Both the position numbers and the translations under genes were made by a program. Below, piece after piece: positions 51,219 through 59,338 of a stretch of DNA of 64,000 bases. The notes under the pieces were generated by a model. The model searched no databases, was not told where the DNA came from, and saw only the letters and a program-made list of their open reading frames with translations. Location: positions 434,001 to 498,000 of the forward strand of contig NZ_FZNP01000004.1 of assembly GCF_900188105.1 (NCBI RefSeq), given 5' to 3'. Positions within the stretch are counted from its first letter, which is position 1, and each line of letters starts with the position of its first letter. This DNA is from Actinomadura mexicana (lineage in GTDB: Bacteria; Actinomycetota; Actinomycetes; Streptosporangiales; Streptosporangiaceae).

Positions 51219-51722
51219 GTGGTTCCCCTATGAAATCCCTCTTGTCTGGACGTGCCGGCGTCCTGGCGCCGCGGGGCGCGCCACCACCGAGCCGACGGCT
51301 CCGGAAAGCCGTGAAGCGGAAGGGCCGGGAAGGAGGAGCCGCCCATTGCGGCTGTTGCGGCAGGGCGTGAGCGGAGTGACGGATCGCTCGCACCTACCGC
51401 GGGAGCAGGACATCCCAGGGCGGCGTGGGATCGTTCCATTGAGCTCGGCAAAAACCAACGGACGCTTCATTGGAGGTCCGGAATGGCGACAAGGATGCTG
51501 CCGCACTATTGGCGGCCCCCGGGGAAGGGTCGACGCCCCGCCTTTGCGGCATTCCCGGAGGCCAGGGCCGTGACGTCGAGGAGTCCGCATCGCGTGAGTA
51601 GGCGCAGGCCGCGAGGGGACCCTTGCGCATACGGGATGGCGGAGCATGGTCTCCGACCGGGGAGCTTTACTTGCCGCTTTACTCAGTGCTACAATGGAGA
51701 TTGCATCTGACAAGCAGAGCTT
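51219..51722. other. Gene-free stretch with a promoter-like element
   Basis: I see no credible gene here. CTTTACT occurs twice (51665-51671 and 51677-51683), and TACAAT follows at 51690-51695, 18 bases after TTTACT. This is the best promoter match in the stretch, but it points rightward into genes on the other strand. It might drive an antisense RNA over the small HTH gene. Confidence 0.4.
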
Positions 51723-51935
51723 CTACCGGCTCGCCCCCTCGTCATCGATGAGCAGCATGAGTTCATTGAGATCGTATAATGCCCTTCGCGGCGTCCCGAA
51801 ACGCTTGATCTTTCCGCGACTCGCCCACTTCCGGATGGTCGCCGCACTCACTCCGGCCGCCAGCGCCGCGAGCCCGGTGGGAACGAGCCGGGCGTCGGGT
51901 CCCGCGACTTCTCCGGCTTTCCCTTCTAATCCCAT
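51723..51935 (-). CDS. Small MerR-like helix-turn-helix protein
   Basis: 70 residues, essentially one HTH: LVPTGLAALAAGVSAATIRKWASRGKIKRFGTPRRALYDLNELMLLID (in part), with the wing-like basic turn typical of MerR-type DNA-binding domains without an effector part. I start at the ATG at 51935, with GGGAG 11 bases upstream. It follows the zinc-motif gene at 52007 on the same strand after 71 bases. Similar pairs occur in other actinomycetes. Likely a DNA-binding partner or regulator of small size. Confidence 0.65.
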   Translation of the reverse strand: MGLEGKAGEVAGPDARLVPTGLAALAAGVSAATIRKWASRGKIKRFGTPRRALYDLNELMLLIDDEGASR

Positions 51936-52006
51936 TACAGAAAGACTCCCGTCGATGAGTTCGGATTTCGCTGTTGGACGGCGGGGGGAGACACTCGGGT
52001 CGCCCC

Positions 52007-52645
52007 TCACGCGCCCTGGATCTGACGGTAGAGACGCAGCCACTGATTGGCCTGCCAAACATGTCCCTTTTTGCAATGCACCTCGTGCTTTCCGCTGCTG
52101 GCCGATACCACCACGTAGAGCCGGGCATCGCACCCGGGGCGCACGCACGGGCCGATCTCGCACTGTCTCGGCGCGGAGTCTGCGATCTCCAGCACATGAG
52201 CGGTGAGCGCGTAGATCTCTTCATCGAAGTCCCCCGCGGCGGGATGAGCGAGCAGCCAGTCGAGGTGCTCGAGCAGGAACGACGCCATCGGGCCGCAGTC
52301 CTGACCCGCCGGCTTCCGCACCGAGCACTCATCGGCCACCAGCGCCGACCAGGCCCGCAGAAAGCCGAGTATCTCGGTGCGGCCCGAGCTGGCGTCCTCG
52401 TTGATCCTCAGCCCCGGGGTGTTGCCCGCCCCTTTGATCCGCTGAAAGGGACGCTGGGGCGAGGGCAGCATTACGTCGACCAGACCATTGTAGATCCGTG
52501 GAAGCTCCGTGAGCCCGGATTTTACTTGTTCGTAACAGCCCCTACAGAGTCTGATACGGGCCCCGTCTGCACGGCGACGCGATGCGTCAACGCCGCTACA
52601 CCGTTTCCCCGCGCAGAGTTCCGTACTTGAGAAGCCCTCGAGCAT
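52007..52645 (-). CDS. Cysteine-rich OvmZ-like protein of unknown function
   Basis: 212 residues. The N-terminal CAGKRCSG, with CRGCYEQV following, and the C-terminal CEIGPCVRPGCDARLYV with CKKGH look like two zinc-binding sites flanking a helical middle region (WSALVADECSVR; SFLLEHLDWLLAHPAA). The protein resembles the OvmZ-type proteins that accompany a small HTH protein in actinomycete secondary-metabolite and mobile loci; this similarity is from memory and tentative. I start at 52645, with AGGTAGAGG upstream. Probably a regulatory or DNA/RNA-associated protein. Confidence 0.6.
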   Translation of the reverse strand: MLEGFSSTELCAGKRCSGVDASRRRADGARIRLCRGCYEQVKSGLTELPRIYNGLVDVMLPSPQRPFQRIKGAGNTPGLRINEDASSGRTEILGFLRAWSALVADECSVRKPAGQDCGPMASFLLEHLDWLLAHPAAGDFDEEIYALTAHVLEIADSAPRQCEIGPCVRPGCDARLYVVVSASSGKHEVHCKKGHVWQANQWLRLYRQIQGA

Positions 52646-53614
52646 GACCTCTACCTTTACCACCCGTAAGCGGATACTCTGCGTGGAGACTAGAACGATA
52701 CTTTCGGCTGCGGCAAGGGCCCGACGCCGGGATCAAGCGGATGTCAGTGACCACTTGCGGACTCCACCCGGCTATTAAGGCGGTCGAGGGCGGCGGCCTG
52801 GCCGGCGGCGAGGGCGGGGCATTCGACGGGCCGGCCGCACGGTAGTTCCAATACGGCCGACGATCGAAACGAGTCGCCGAAGAAGTCGCGAAAAGCCCGG
52901 CCGCCCGGGTCGCTTGGCCTTATCGGCCATTAGGCATAGTTATGCCGTCCCGGTTTAGCGTGACACAGTCGCACGATCTTCGTCAAGGGCAGGCAACAAG
53001 GCAGAAAAGGACCTCCTGAACAGCGGCCCTTTCGATGCCCTCAGCTCAATAATGGTGACACTGCGTGATCTGTTGCTTTGCCCTCCGCCGTCCGGGCACC
53101 GAGCATTCGGCCCGGCGGTCCGGGCGCGGCAGGGCAGTCCGAAACCATAATTGGTGCTCCAGCCGCATTGAGTGATTAGCGAGGCGTCGTTGTCCCTGGT
53201 ATCGGCGTCTTCGACCACGGGCCGGGGGTGCGGCCGACGCGGACAGGTCGGCGAGGCGCCGGGCGGCTGCCATAGGACATCAAGGCGGCGGGCCTCCCCC
53301 TGACGTCGGGAGCGGGGGCCGGCTCGCCGGGGTTCGCCGACGTCCGAGCTGCCGCGGCCAGGCCGGCCCCGTCCGCGAGCACGGTGCGCGGGCAACTTTC
53401 TTATATGAGAAATTCATAAGCGCATATGCGGAAATAATCTGTCGCAATGGAGTCCCCGGCTGATACGTTCGGCGTCGTCCGTGGACACAGCCCCCCGGAC
53501 TCGGGGAAATTCGCAGTCAACTGGCCGATCGACGCGCGCATCCGGTGAGCCGTGGTGTCGCGGCGACGGAGGCGCCGAGCCGTCGGCGCGATCGCGCTAC
53601 CTGGGAGATAGACC
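52646..53614. other. About 1 kb without a credible gene
   Basis: GC content falls and codon-like periodicity is lost. Open frames present here lack ribosome sites and resemble no protein. GGCATA-GT-TATGCC (52933-52946) is a perfect palindrome that could be an operator. The right end carries the control region of the following operon with the TATGAGAAATTCATA element. Confidence 0.6.
53404..53418 (+). promoter_or_regulatory. TGAGAAAT-type box upstream of the carrier-protein operon
   Basis: TATGA-GAAAT-TCATA is an inverted repeat with 5-base arms in an A/T-rich island, 197 bases before the first gene of the operon. The same core recurs at 59359-59371 and 62338-62350. Confidence 0.5.
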
Positions 53615-54589
53615 GTGTCGCGCCAAGATGCAAGCACAGATATCAACTGGGAAAAAGTAGCGGATTCCATTGAATTCGTTCCCGCCGAGTATTCCAGCAG
53701 GACCGAACCGGAGTCCGTGGCCGAGGAAATGCTGCACTGCGGGCCGCCGGACATCGACAGGCTCGTGGACGCGGGCCTTCCGTTCGAGGACCGGGCAGGG
53801 GTCCGCCATTTCGACCCGAACGACCTGTACAACCTCGGCATGTACTCCAACAGCGCGAAGACCCAGCCGGAGCTCGCGTTCCGCCTGCTCTTCCGGTTCA
53901 CCGGCCGCCCGGTGGACGATCTCCTGCGCGCGAAGTCATGGGACTTCCGGGTGCGGATGGAGTGCCCCGACTGCGCCGGGGTCGCGCCGTGGCGGCTCGA
54001 AGGGCCGGACGTCGGCCGGTTCGGGGGCCGCCTCGCCGATGTGACGACTCCGGCGGCGGGTTCGGGGGTGGCGGAGTACGCGGCGACGGTCACCACGGTG
54101 GGGGCGCGGACCCCGGTGGTCTCTCCAGAGCTGCGGCGGCTGACCCGAGAGTACCTGGACGCCGGCTATCGCTGGCAGATGATCCCGGTCTCCATGCAGG
54201 CCGACTACGAACTGGTGCACACCCTGGGCGCGACGAGCTGCATCGCGGCGAGCCTGTTCCTGGCCGAGCGCTTCCGCGCGGCCGGATACAGGGCCGAGGC
54301 GAAACGAGGCTGGTTCTGCGGCGTGCTCGGCGGTGCCCTCGACCTGCCGCACGCCTGTGTCGAGGTCGAGGACGACGACGGTTCGCTCAAGACCGTCGAC
54401 ATCGCCAAGGCCCAGCTGGCCGCGCGGCTCTCGCCGGCCACCGCGGAGTTCCAGGAGCTCTGCCTCGGGTCGATCTACAACAAGGTGATTCCGTCCACCG
54501 CTTCCGGCAGTGCGCCCTTCGGCCATCACGACTGCGGCTCACGGCTGCCGGTCCGGGTGCACGCGGATATCCAGTCGGTGCGGGGCTGA
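53615..54589 (+). CDS. Transglutaminase-like Cys-His-Asp protein, possible acyltransferase
   Basis: 324 residues, GTG start behind GGGAGATAG. Residues ~170-275 resemble the transglutaminase/NAT-like core: C209 in GATSCIAASLFLAERF, H246 in LPHACVEVEDDDG and D262 in KTVDIAKA give the expected triad spacing. The first ~150 residues are unlike anything I recognise and contain MECPDC (117-120). By analogy with the andrimid TGH enzyme AdmF, which joins an aminoacyl carrier thioester to a second acyl group, it could move the carrier-bound product of this operon onto an amine; that is inference. First gene of the operon, 36 bases before the diiron gene. Confidence 0.6.
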   Translation: MSRQDASTDINWEKVADSIEFVPAEYSSRTEPESVAEEMLHCGPPDIDRLVDAGLPFEDRAGVRHFDPNDLYNLGMYSNSAKTQPELAFRLLFRFTGRPVDDLLRAKSWDFRVRMECPDCAGVAPWRLEGPDVGRFGGRLADVTTPAAGSGVAEYAATVTTVGARTPVVSPELRRLTREYLDAGYRWQMIPVSMQADYELVHTLGATSCIAASLFLAERFRAAGYRAEAKRGWFCGVLGGALDLPHACVEVEDDDGSLKTVDIAKAQLAARLSPATAEFQELCLGSIYNKVIPSTASGSAPFGHHDCGSRLPVRVHADIQSVRG

Positions 54590-54625
54590 ATTCTCGATCC
54601 ACTTTGTGGAGAAAGACGAGAGAAC

Positions 54626-55504
54626 ATGGCGGTACGCGAGATCGAGCCGATCCATCTGGATCTGGACCGGCTGGAGCAGATGGCCGAGTCCGGCTATTAC
54701 AACCCGTACACGATCTTCGACTGGCCCGAGTCCATCGAACCGGACAGGCCGTGGATGAGCGAGAGCCTGACCACACTGGCGGGCACGCCGATGTGGGCGG
54801 AGCTGACGCGCGAGCAGCAGCTCGCGCTGACCAGGTACGAGGCGATCAACTTCTTCAGCCTCAACATCCACGGCATCCGCGAGCTGATGAGCGAAGTGGT
54901 GATGCGCATCCACGAGCGGGCCTACGCCGGCGTCTCGGAGTTCCTGCACCACTTCATCGGTGAGGAGAACGAGCACATGTGGTTCTTCGCACAGTTCTGC
55001 CTGCGCTACGGCGGCAAGCTCTACCCGGCGCAGCCGTCGTTGCAGGCCGACTCGGTGGCCCATCTGTCCGCGGTGGCCCGCGAACTGGTCATCTTCGCGC
55101 GCATCCTGATCTTCGAGGAGATCGTCGACCACTACAACGCGCACATGGCCACCGACCGGGAACTGCCGGAGATCGCCCGCGAGATCAACCGGGTGCACCA
55201 TCAGGACGAGAGCAGGCACGTCGCGTTCGGCCGGATGGTCTTCGTCAACCTGCTCGGCCAGGTCGCCGAACGCGATCCGGCCGAGCTGCCGCTGGTCGCC
55301 GAGTATCTCGAGAACTATCTGCAGTACAGCATCGGCACCCTCTACAACCCCGCCGCCTACCGGGACGCGGGGATCCCGGACGCGCTGGCGCTGCGGCGGC
55401 GCGCGCTGGAGCACCCCGCCCGGCTGGAGGCGCACGACCAGGTGCTGAAGCGGACGAGGAAGTTCCTGGCGAAGGCCGGCGTGAGCAGGGATCTGATCAA
55501 GTGA
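54626..55504 (+). CDS. AurF-type diiron oxygenase
   Basis: 292 residues of the p-aminobenzoate N-oxygenase (AurF/CmlI) family. Ligand motifs are visible in order: GIRELMSE (E86), GEENEHMW (E114, H117), LIFEEIVDHY (E164) and HHQDESRHVAF (H191, E195, H198). Their spacing agrees with the AurF ligand set. AurF enzymes oxidise arylamines to nitro compounds; relatives in the valdiazen/fragin-type pathways act on carrier-bound amino acids. Here the stop overlaps the carrier-protein start (TGATG), so a carrier-bound amine is the likely substrate. The product could be a hydroxylamine, oxime, nitroso or nitro group. Confidence 0.88.
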   Translation: MAVREIEPIHLDLDRLEQMAESGYYNPYTIFDWPESIEPDRPWMSESLTTLAGTPMWAELTREQQLALTRYEAINFFSLNIHGIRELMSEVVMRIHERAYAGVSEFLHHFIGEENEHMWFFAQFCLRYGGKLYPAQPSLQADSVAHLSAVARELVIFARILIFEEIVDHYNAHMATDRELPEIAREINRVHHQDESRHVAFGRMVFVNLLGQVAERDPAELPLVAEYLENYLQYSIGTLYNPAAYRDAGIPDALALRRRALEHPARLEAHDQVLKRTRKFLAKAGVSRDLIK

Positions 55505-55749
55505 TGAGCGATCCGATGGAAGCGGTCCGGGAGTTCATCCTCGGCCGCAATCCCCAACTCGACCACCTGGACGGCGGACTGGACCTGATCGACAGCCGGG
55601 CCATCAACTCGCTGGCCTTCGTCGAGTTCATCTTCCTCCTGGAGGAGCTGACCGGCGAGCCGATCGATCCGGAGGAGCTGGACCTGGACGACTTCCGCAC
55701 CCTCGACGCGATCGACGCACGATTCTTCAAGCAGAAGGCGGCCCGATGA
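55504..55749 (+). CDS. Acyl/aminoacyl carrier protein 1
   Basis: 81-residue carrier protein. The helix-2 region LIDSRAINSLAFVEFIFLLEELTG holds the probable phosphopantetheine serine (S36 in INSL, replacing the usual DSL). Acidic helices follow (IDPEELDLDDFRTLDAID). It overlaps the diiron gene by one base and the ligase gene by four, which implies fixed stoichiometry and direct partnership. Likely the substrate of the adjacent amino acid ligase and of the phosphopantetheinyl transferase of this operon. Confidence 0.85.
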   Translation: MSDPMEAVREFILGRNPQLDHLDGGLDLIDSRAINSLAFVEFIFLLEELTGEPIDPEELDLDDFRTLDAIDARFFKQKAAR

Positions 55750-56573
55750 CCACGGCAACCGACACAGGTCTGAAAGTTCTCGACGGCGGCCAGCTGCGCC
55801 TGCTGCGGTCGATCGACGCGGTCTTCCTCCGCTTCGCAGCGGGCTGGAACGCTCCGGAGTTCCGCTTCCCGTTCCTGATCCGGTGCCGGGACCTCGACAC
55901 CTTCGACTACTTCGACAACTTCCCGCATCTGGGTCTGGCGGCCACACGTCTCGATCCGCAACGCCTCGGCGGCCTGCTGACCGAGGCGCCCCGGCCGCTG
56001 GACCGCGTCCCGGCCGACGTGATGGAGCCGACCGCGCTCGCGCTGCCGTCGGCGGCGTGCTACGCGGTCTACCTGGATCTGGCCGGTTCGGCGCTGCCCG
56101 CGGAGGGCGTGGTGCGGACCACGCTCGGCACGTGCTTCCGCAACGAGGACCACTACGACGGGCTGCAGCGGTTGCTCGGCTTCTCCATGCGGGAGATCGT
56201 CTTCATCGGGGCCGAGGACGGGGCCAAGCAGCACCTGCTGCGCGCCAAGGACGCCGTGACGGCGCTGTGCGCCGAGCTCGGGCTGGACGTGGGGCTCGAG
56301 GTCGCCACCGATCCGTTCTTCGACAAGAACAGCGGCAAGGCGAAGATGCAGCGGCTGTTCCCGGTGAAGGAGGAGTTCGTCGTCAACGGCCTGGCGATCG
56401 GCTCGGTCAACTACCACCGCAACTTCTTCGGCGAGCGGTGCTCCATCCAGGCGGGCGAGGACTTGGCGCACACGAGCTGCCTCGCCTTCGGACTGGAGCG
56501 ATGGGTGCACACCCTGACCGAGAAGTTCGGCAGTACCGCCGCCGCGCTGTCCGCGGTGGAGAGTCTGGGCTGA
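55746..56573 (+). CDS. SerRS-like amino acid:[carrier protein] ligase
   Basis: 275-residue class II aminoacyl-tRNA synthetase core lacking the tRNA-binding arm. Motif 2 is CFRNE (130-134) and motif 3 GLERW (249-253). C130, a Glu in SMREIV (E150) and C245 are placed like the zinc ligands that bind the amino group in the Bradyrhizobium-type amino acid:CP ligases. Those enzymes load glycine or alanine onto a small carrier protein and do not act on tRNA. The gene overlaps the carrier gene before it and the flavoprotein gene after it. Substrate probably a small amino acid, to be confirmed. Confidence 0.85.
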   Translation: MTTATDTGLKVLDGGQLRLLRSIDAVFLRFAAGWNAPEFRFPFLIRCRDLDTFDYFDNFPHLGLAATRLDPQRLGGLLTEAPRPLDRVPADVMEPTALALPSAACYAVYLDLAGSALPAEGVVRTTLGTCFRNEDHYDGLQRLLGFSMREIVFIGAEDGAKQHLLRAKDAVTALCAELGLDVGLEVATDPFFDKNSGKAKMQRLFPVKEEFVVNGLAIGSVNYHRNFFGERCSIQAGEDLAHTSCLAFGLERWVHTLTEKFGSTAAALSAVESLG

Positions 56574-57556
56574 TGCGCACCCCCCTGACGGAGGTGCTCG
56601 GCGTCGACGTGCCCCTGCTCCAGGCGGGCATGGGCGGGGTCGCCGGGCCGGAGCTGGCGTGTGCGGTCTCCGCTGCCGGGGCGGCGGGCTGCGTGGGCGG
56701 CTACAAGCTGGTCGGCGACGCGCTGTCGGCCATGCTGGACCGTCTGGCGGCGGGGACCGGCCGTGCGGTCGGCGTGAACTTCATCCCGGAGGTGGTCGGA
56801 CCCGAGGAGCTCGACCGGCAGGTGGGGCAGTTGCTCGACGAGACGCCGCAGCACGTGCACCTGTCCCTGTTCGGCATGCCCCGCGATGGGGTCTTCGACC
56901 GGGTCACCGCGGCGGGGCGATGCCTCGTCGTTCAGGTCGGGACCGTGGAGGACGGTGTGAGAGCCGCCGACCAGGGCGCAGTGGTGGTGGCCCAGGGCAT
57001 CGAGGCGGGCGGTCACCTCCTCGGCGATTCGGGCAGGGACGAGCTGGTCGCCGCGCTGCGCGAGAAGCTGCCGGAGGCCCACCTCGTCGCCGCGGGCGGG
57101 ATCGGCTCACCCGCCGACGCGGGCCGGGCGGTCGCGGCGGGAGCCGACGGCGTCCTGCTCGGCACCGCCTTCGTCGTCGCGCGCGAGTCGCGTGCCCACT
57201 CGGCCTTCAAGGAGGCGGTGCGCGCCGCCACCGGGGCCGACACGGTCATCACCGATGTGTACGGGATCGGATGGCCGGGCCGGCGGCACCGCGTCCTGGA
57301 GACGGCCGTCACCCGCGACCCCGAGCAGCCGGCGAGGTTCATCGGCCGGACCGTGGTCGAAGGAAGACCGTATCTGGTGCCGCGGTTCGGCGCCGCGGTG
57401 CCGACCGACACGACCAGCGGCCGGATCGAGGAGATGGCCCTGTACTGCGGTTCGTCGTGCGGCGCCGTTTCCGGAGAACCTGCGGCGGCCGACGTCGTCG
57501 CCGAGTTCGCCCGCGCCCTGCCGGGCGCCGGAGCCGTCGAGAGAGGGAAAGGATAA
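56573..57556 (+). CDS. Nitronate monooxygenase-like FMN enzyme
   Basis: 327-residue FMN-dependent TIM barrel of the nitronate monooxygenase/2-nitropropane dioxygenase family. GMGGVAGPELACAVSAAGAAG opens the barrel. QGIEAGGHLLG carries the catalytic histidine (H148), and AAGGIGSPADAG with GADGVLLGTAFV binds the FMN phosphate. These enzymes oxidise alkyl nitronates to carbonyl compounds and nitrite. Next to an AurF-type N-oxygenase, such an enzyme may process or detoxify a nitro or nitronate intermediate. A FabK-like enoyl reductase is the alternative reading. Overlaps the ligase gene by one base. Confidence 0.87.
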   Translation: MRTPLTEVLGVDVPLLQAGMGGVAGPELACAVSAAGAAGCVGGYKLVGDALSAMLDRLAAGTGRAVGVNFIPEVVGPEELDRQVGQLLDETPQHVHLSLFGMPRDGVFDRVTAAGRCLVVQVGTVEDGVRAADQGAVVVAQGIEAGGHLLGDSGRDELVAALREKLPEAHLVAAGGIGSPADAGRAVAAGADGVLLGTAFVVARESRAHSAFKEAVRAATGADTVITDVYGIGWPGRRHRVLETAVTRDPEQPARFIGRTVVEGRPYLVPRFGAAVPTDTTSGRIEEMALYCGSSCGAVSGEPAAADVVAEFARALPGAGAVERGKG

Positions 57557-57561
57557 GAGAG

Positions 57562-58428
57562 ATGTCCAGTTATGAGAATCTGTTCCGGCTGGATATGACC
57601 TACCGCGATGACACGCCGCGCATACGCGCGAGGGAGGGCGTCGAGCTCTACTACGAGATCCGCGGCGAGGGGAACGTCATCACGCCCCTCAACAACTTCG
57701 CGATCACGCCGCCGATCTGGAGGGTCTTCACCGAAGAGCTCGCCCGGCACTACCGGATCCTGACCTACGACCTGTGCAACCACGGCCAGTCCACCCGTGT
57801 CGAGGAGGAGCCGACCTGGGAGGAGCACGCGGCCGACCTGATCGCACTGCTCGACGCGCTGGAGATCGAGTCGACCTACCTGATCGGCTCGTCGACGTCC
57901 ACCGTCTTCGCCCGGGACATCGCGCTGAACCACCCCGACCGCGTCAAGGGCATGGTGCTGGCGGGGCCGGTGTTCGGTCCCCGCGGCATGCGCCGCCAGC
58001 GCCAGCTCCAGCGGAACTGGCTGCGCACCCTGGAAAGCCATGGTCTCGCCGGCATGTACGAGCACTTCTACCCCGAGCTGTTCAGCTCGGAGATGAACGA
58101 GGCGCTCGGCACGCCGGGCTACCTGGGCTTCCGTGAAGCCTTCATGGCGATGGCCACCCCCGAGGACCTCGCCAGCGGCCTGCGGCAGTCCATGCGCGAC
58201 AACCACAGCCCGGATCTGCCGCCCCGCATCAGCACGCCCACGCTGGTCATCGTCGGCGACGACGACATGCTGTTGAGCCCGAGCGGTGCGAAGGAGCTGT
58301 CGGAGCAGTTCCCGAACGGCTGCTACGAGGTCATGCCGAAGGCCGGCCACCAGCCGTACATCGACGACGCCGAGGGCTTCCAAGCGATCATTCTCAAGTT
58401 CATCAGGGACGTGGAGACGCATGCCTGA
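57562..58428 (+). CDS. Alpha/beta-hydrolase
   Basis: 288 residues. The nucleophile elbow is IGSSTSTVF (Ser111, with Ser in place of the final Gly of GxSxG), the acid lies in VGDDDMLLSP (233-235) and the histidine in AGHQPYID (H263). LTYDLCNHGQST marks the usual strand after the oxyanion region. The residue change at the elbow is uncommon. In a carrier-protein operon it may release or transfer the product thioester, as a type II thioesterase or acyltransferase would. Starts 5 bases after the flavoprotein stop and overlaps carrier 2. Confidence 0.88.
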   Translation: MSSYENLFRLDMTYRDDTPRIRAREGVELYYEIRGEGNVITPLNNFAITPPIWRVFTEELARHYRILTYDLCNHGQSTRVEEEPTWEEHAADLIALLDALEIESTYLIGSSTSTVFARDIALNHPDRVKGMVLAGPVFGPRGMRRQRQLQRNWLRTLESHGLAGMYEHFYPELFSSEMNEALGTPGYLGFREAFMAMATPEDLASGLRQSMRDNHSPDLPPRISTPTLVIVGDDDMLLSPSGAKELSEQFPNGCYEVMPKAGHQPYIDDAEGFQAIILKFIRDVETHA

Positions 58429-58675
58429 GGTGGCACTCGAGACCCGGCAGCGCATCCGTGCGCTGCTGGTCGATCTGCACGGCGACGACGGCTTCGTCAG
58501 CACCGTGTCCGACACCGAGTCGCTACGCCAGGCGGGAATGTCCTCCACCGCGCTCGTCAGCCTGCTGGTGGCGATGGAGGACGTCTTCGGTTTCGAGTGG
58601 GACGACGATGTCCGGCCGGAGGCGCTCCGCTCGATCGAGTCCCTCGCCGACCATGTCGCGGCGCTGCGCCGCTGA
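58421..58675 (+). CDS. Acyl carrier protein 2
   Basis: 84-residue carrier protein: LRQAGMSSTALVSLLVAMEDVFGFEWDDDV, with Ser42 (or Ser41) as the probable phosphopantetheine site in a GMSS context. The sequence is closer to the free-standing carriers that end in ..LLVALE..F.. than to carrier 1. A second, different carrier in one operon suggests two acyl partners that are joined or exchanged. It overlaps the hydrolase by 8 bases and the phosphopantetheinyl transferase by 23. Confidence 0.83.
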   Translation: MPEVALETRQRIRALLVDLHGDDGFVSTVSDTESLRQAGMSSTALVSLLVAMEDVFGFEWDDDVRPEALRSIESLADHVAALRR

Positions 58676-59255
58676 CGGGTGCGCGGTAGCGGGCCGGCCG
58701 AAGGTTCCCGCGGGCGCCGCCGCGTCGGGCGCCCGGGCCGAGTGGTCCGCGGTCCGGCGGCCGTACGGACCGCGCCAGCAGTTCGAGGCGGGCCGCCGAG
58801 CCGCCGCGGCGGCGCTGGCGGCGACCGGGGCGGCCGGCCGGGCCGTGCCCCGCGAACGCGACGGCCGGCCGCGCTTCCCGCCGGGTTTCGCCGGGTCGAT
58901 CGCGCACACCGAGCGCCTGGCGGTCGCGGTGGTGGTCCCCGGCGCCGCGGCGGTCGGCGTCGATGTCGAGAGTGCGGTCATCAGCCCCCGCGTGGCGCGG
59001 TTCGTCCTGCGCGAGCGGGAACGGCGAACGCTGCTCCCGCCCGCCGGGGACTACCGTCCGCGCGAGCTGTTCGCCGCCAAGGAGGCGGCCTTCAAGGGGC
59101 TGTACGCGACCGGCGCCCTGGAGGACTTCCTGTTCTGGCGGATCGAGCTCAGCCGGTCCGACGGTGCGCTGACCGCGTCTCACCGCGGCGTAGCGATACC
59201 GGTGTGGGTTCACTCCGAGGCGGATCTCTCACTCGCCGTGGCGATACGGATGTGA
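58653..59255 (+). CDS. Sfp-type 4'-phosphopantetheinyl transferase
   Basis: 200 residues. VGVDVE (101-106) and FAAKEAAFKGLY (140-151) are the magnesium and catalytic signatures, and GSIAHTERLAVAVV is the expected segment before them. It is slightly short at the N-terminus. I start at the ATG at 58653 inside the end of carrier 2, the only plausible start in frame. The enzyme would convert both apo-carriers of the operon to holo form. Its presence shows the operon brings its own activation system. Confidence 0.88.
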   Translation: MSRRCAADGCAVAGRPKVPAGAAASGARAEWSAVRRPYGPRQQFEAGRRAAAAALAATGAAGRAVPRERDGRPRFPPGFAGSIAHTERLAVAVVVPGAAAVGVDVESAVISPRVARFVLRERERRTLLPPAGDYRPRELFAAKEAAFKGLYATGALEDFLFWRIELSRSDGALTASHRGVAIPVWVHSEADLSLAVAIRM

Positions 59256-59338
59256 ACCGCGAAATCGCCGTGACCGACGACTCCACGCGCCGAAAGAATG
59301 ACGCATCGACCCAGGAGAGAAAGGTTGCGCACGGATTC

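Noticed and set aside
51646..52206. Open frame on the plus strand over the HTH gene
   Set aside because: It is the shadow of the real HTH and zinc-motif genes on the other strand.
52955..53395. Open frame of 146 codons on the minus strand
   Set aside because: No ribosome site, low-complexity basic sequence, no family resemblance and no codon bias.
55746..56573. True seryl-tRNA synthetase
   Set aside because: It is too short, lacks the N-terminal tRNA-binding coiled coil, and sits within a carrier-protein operon.
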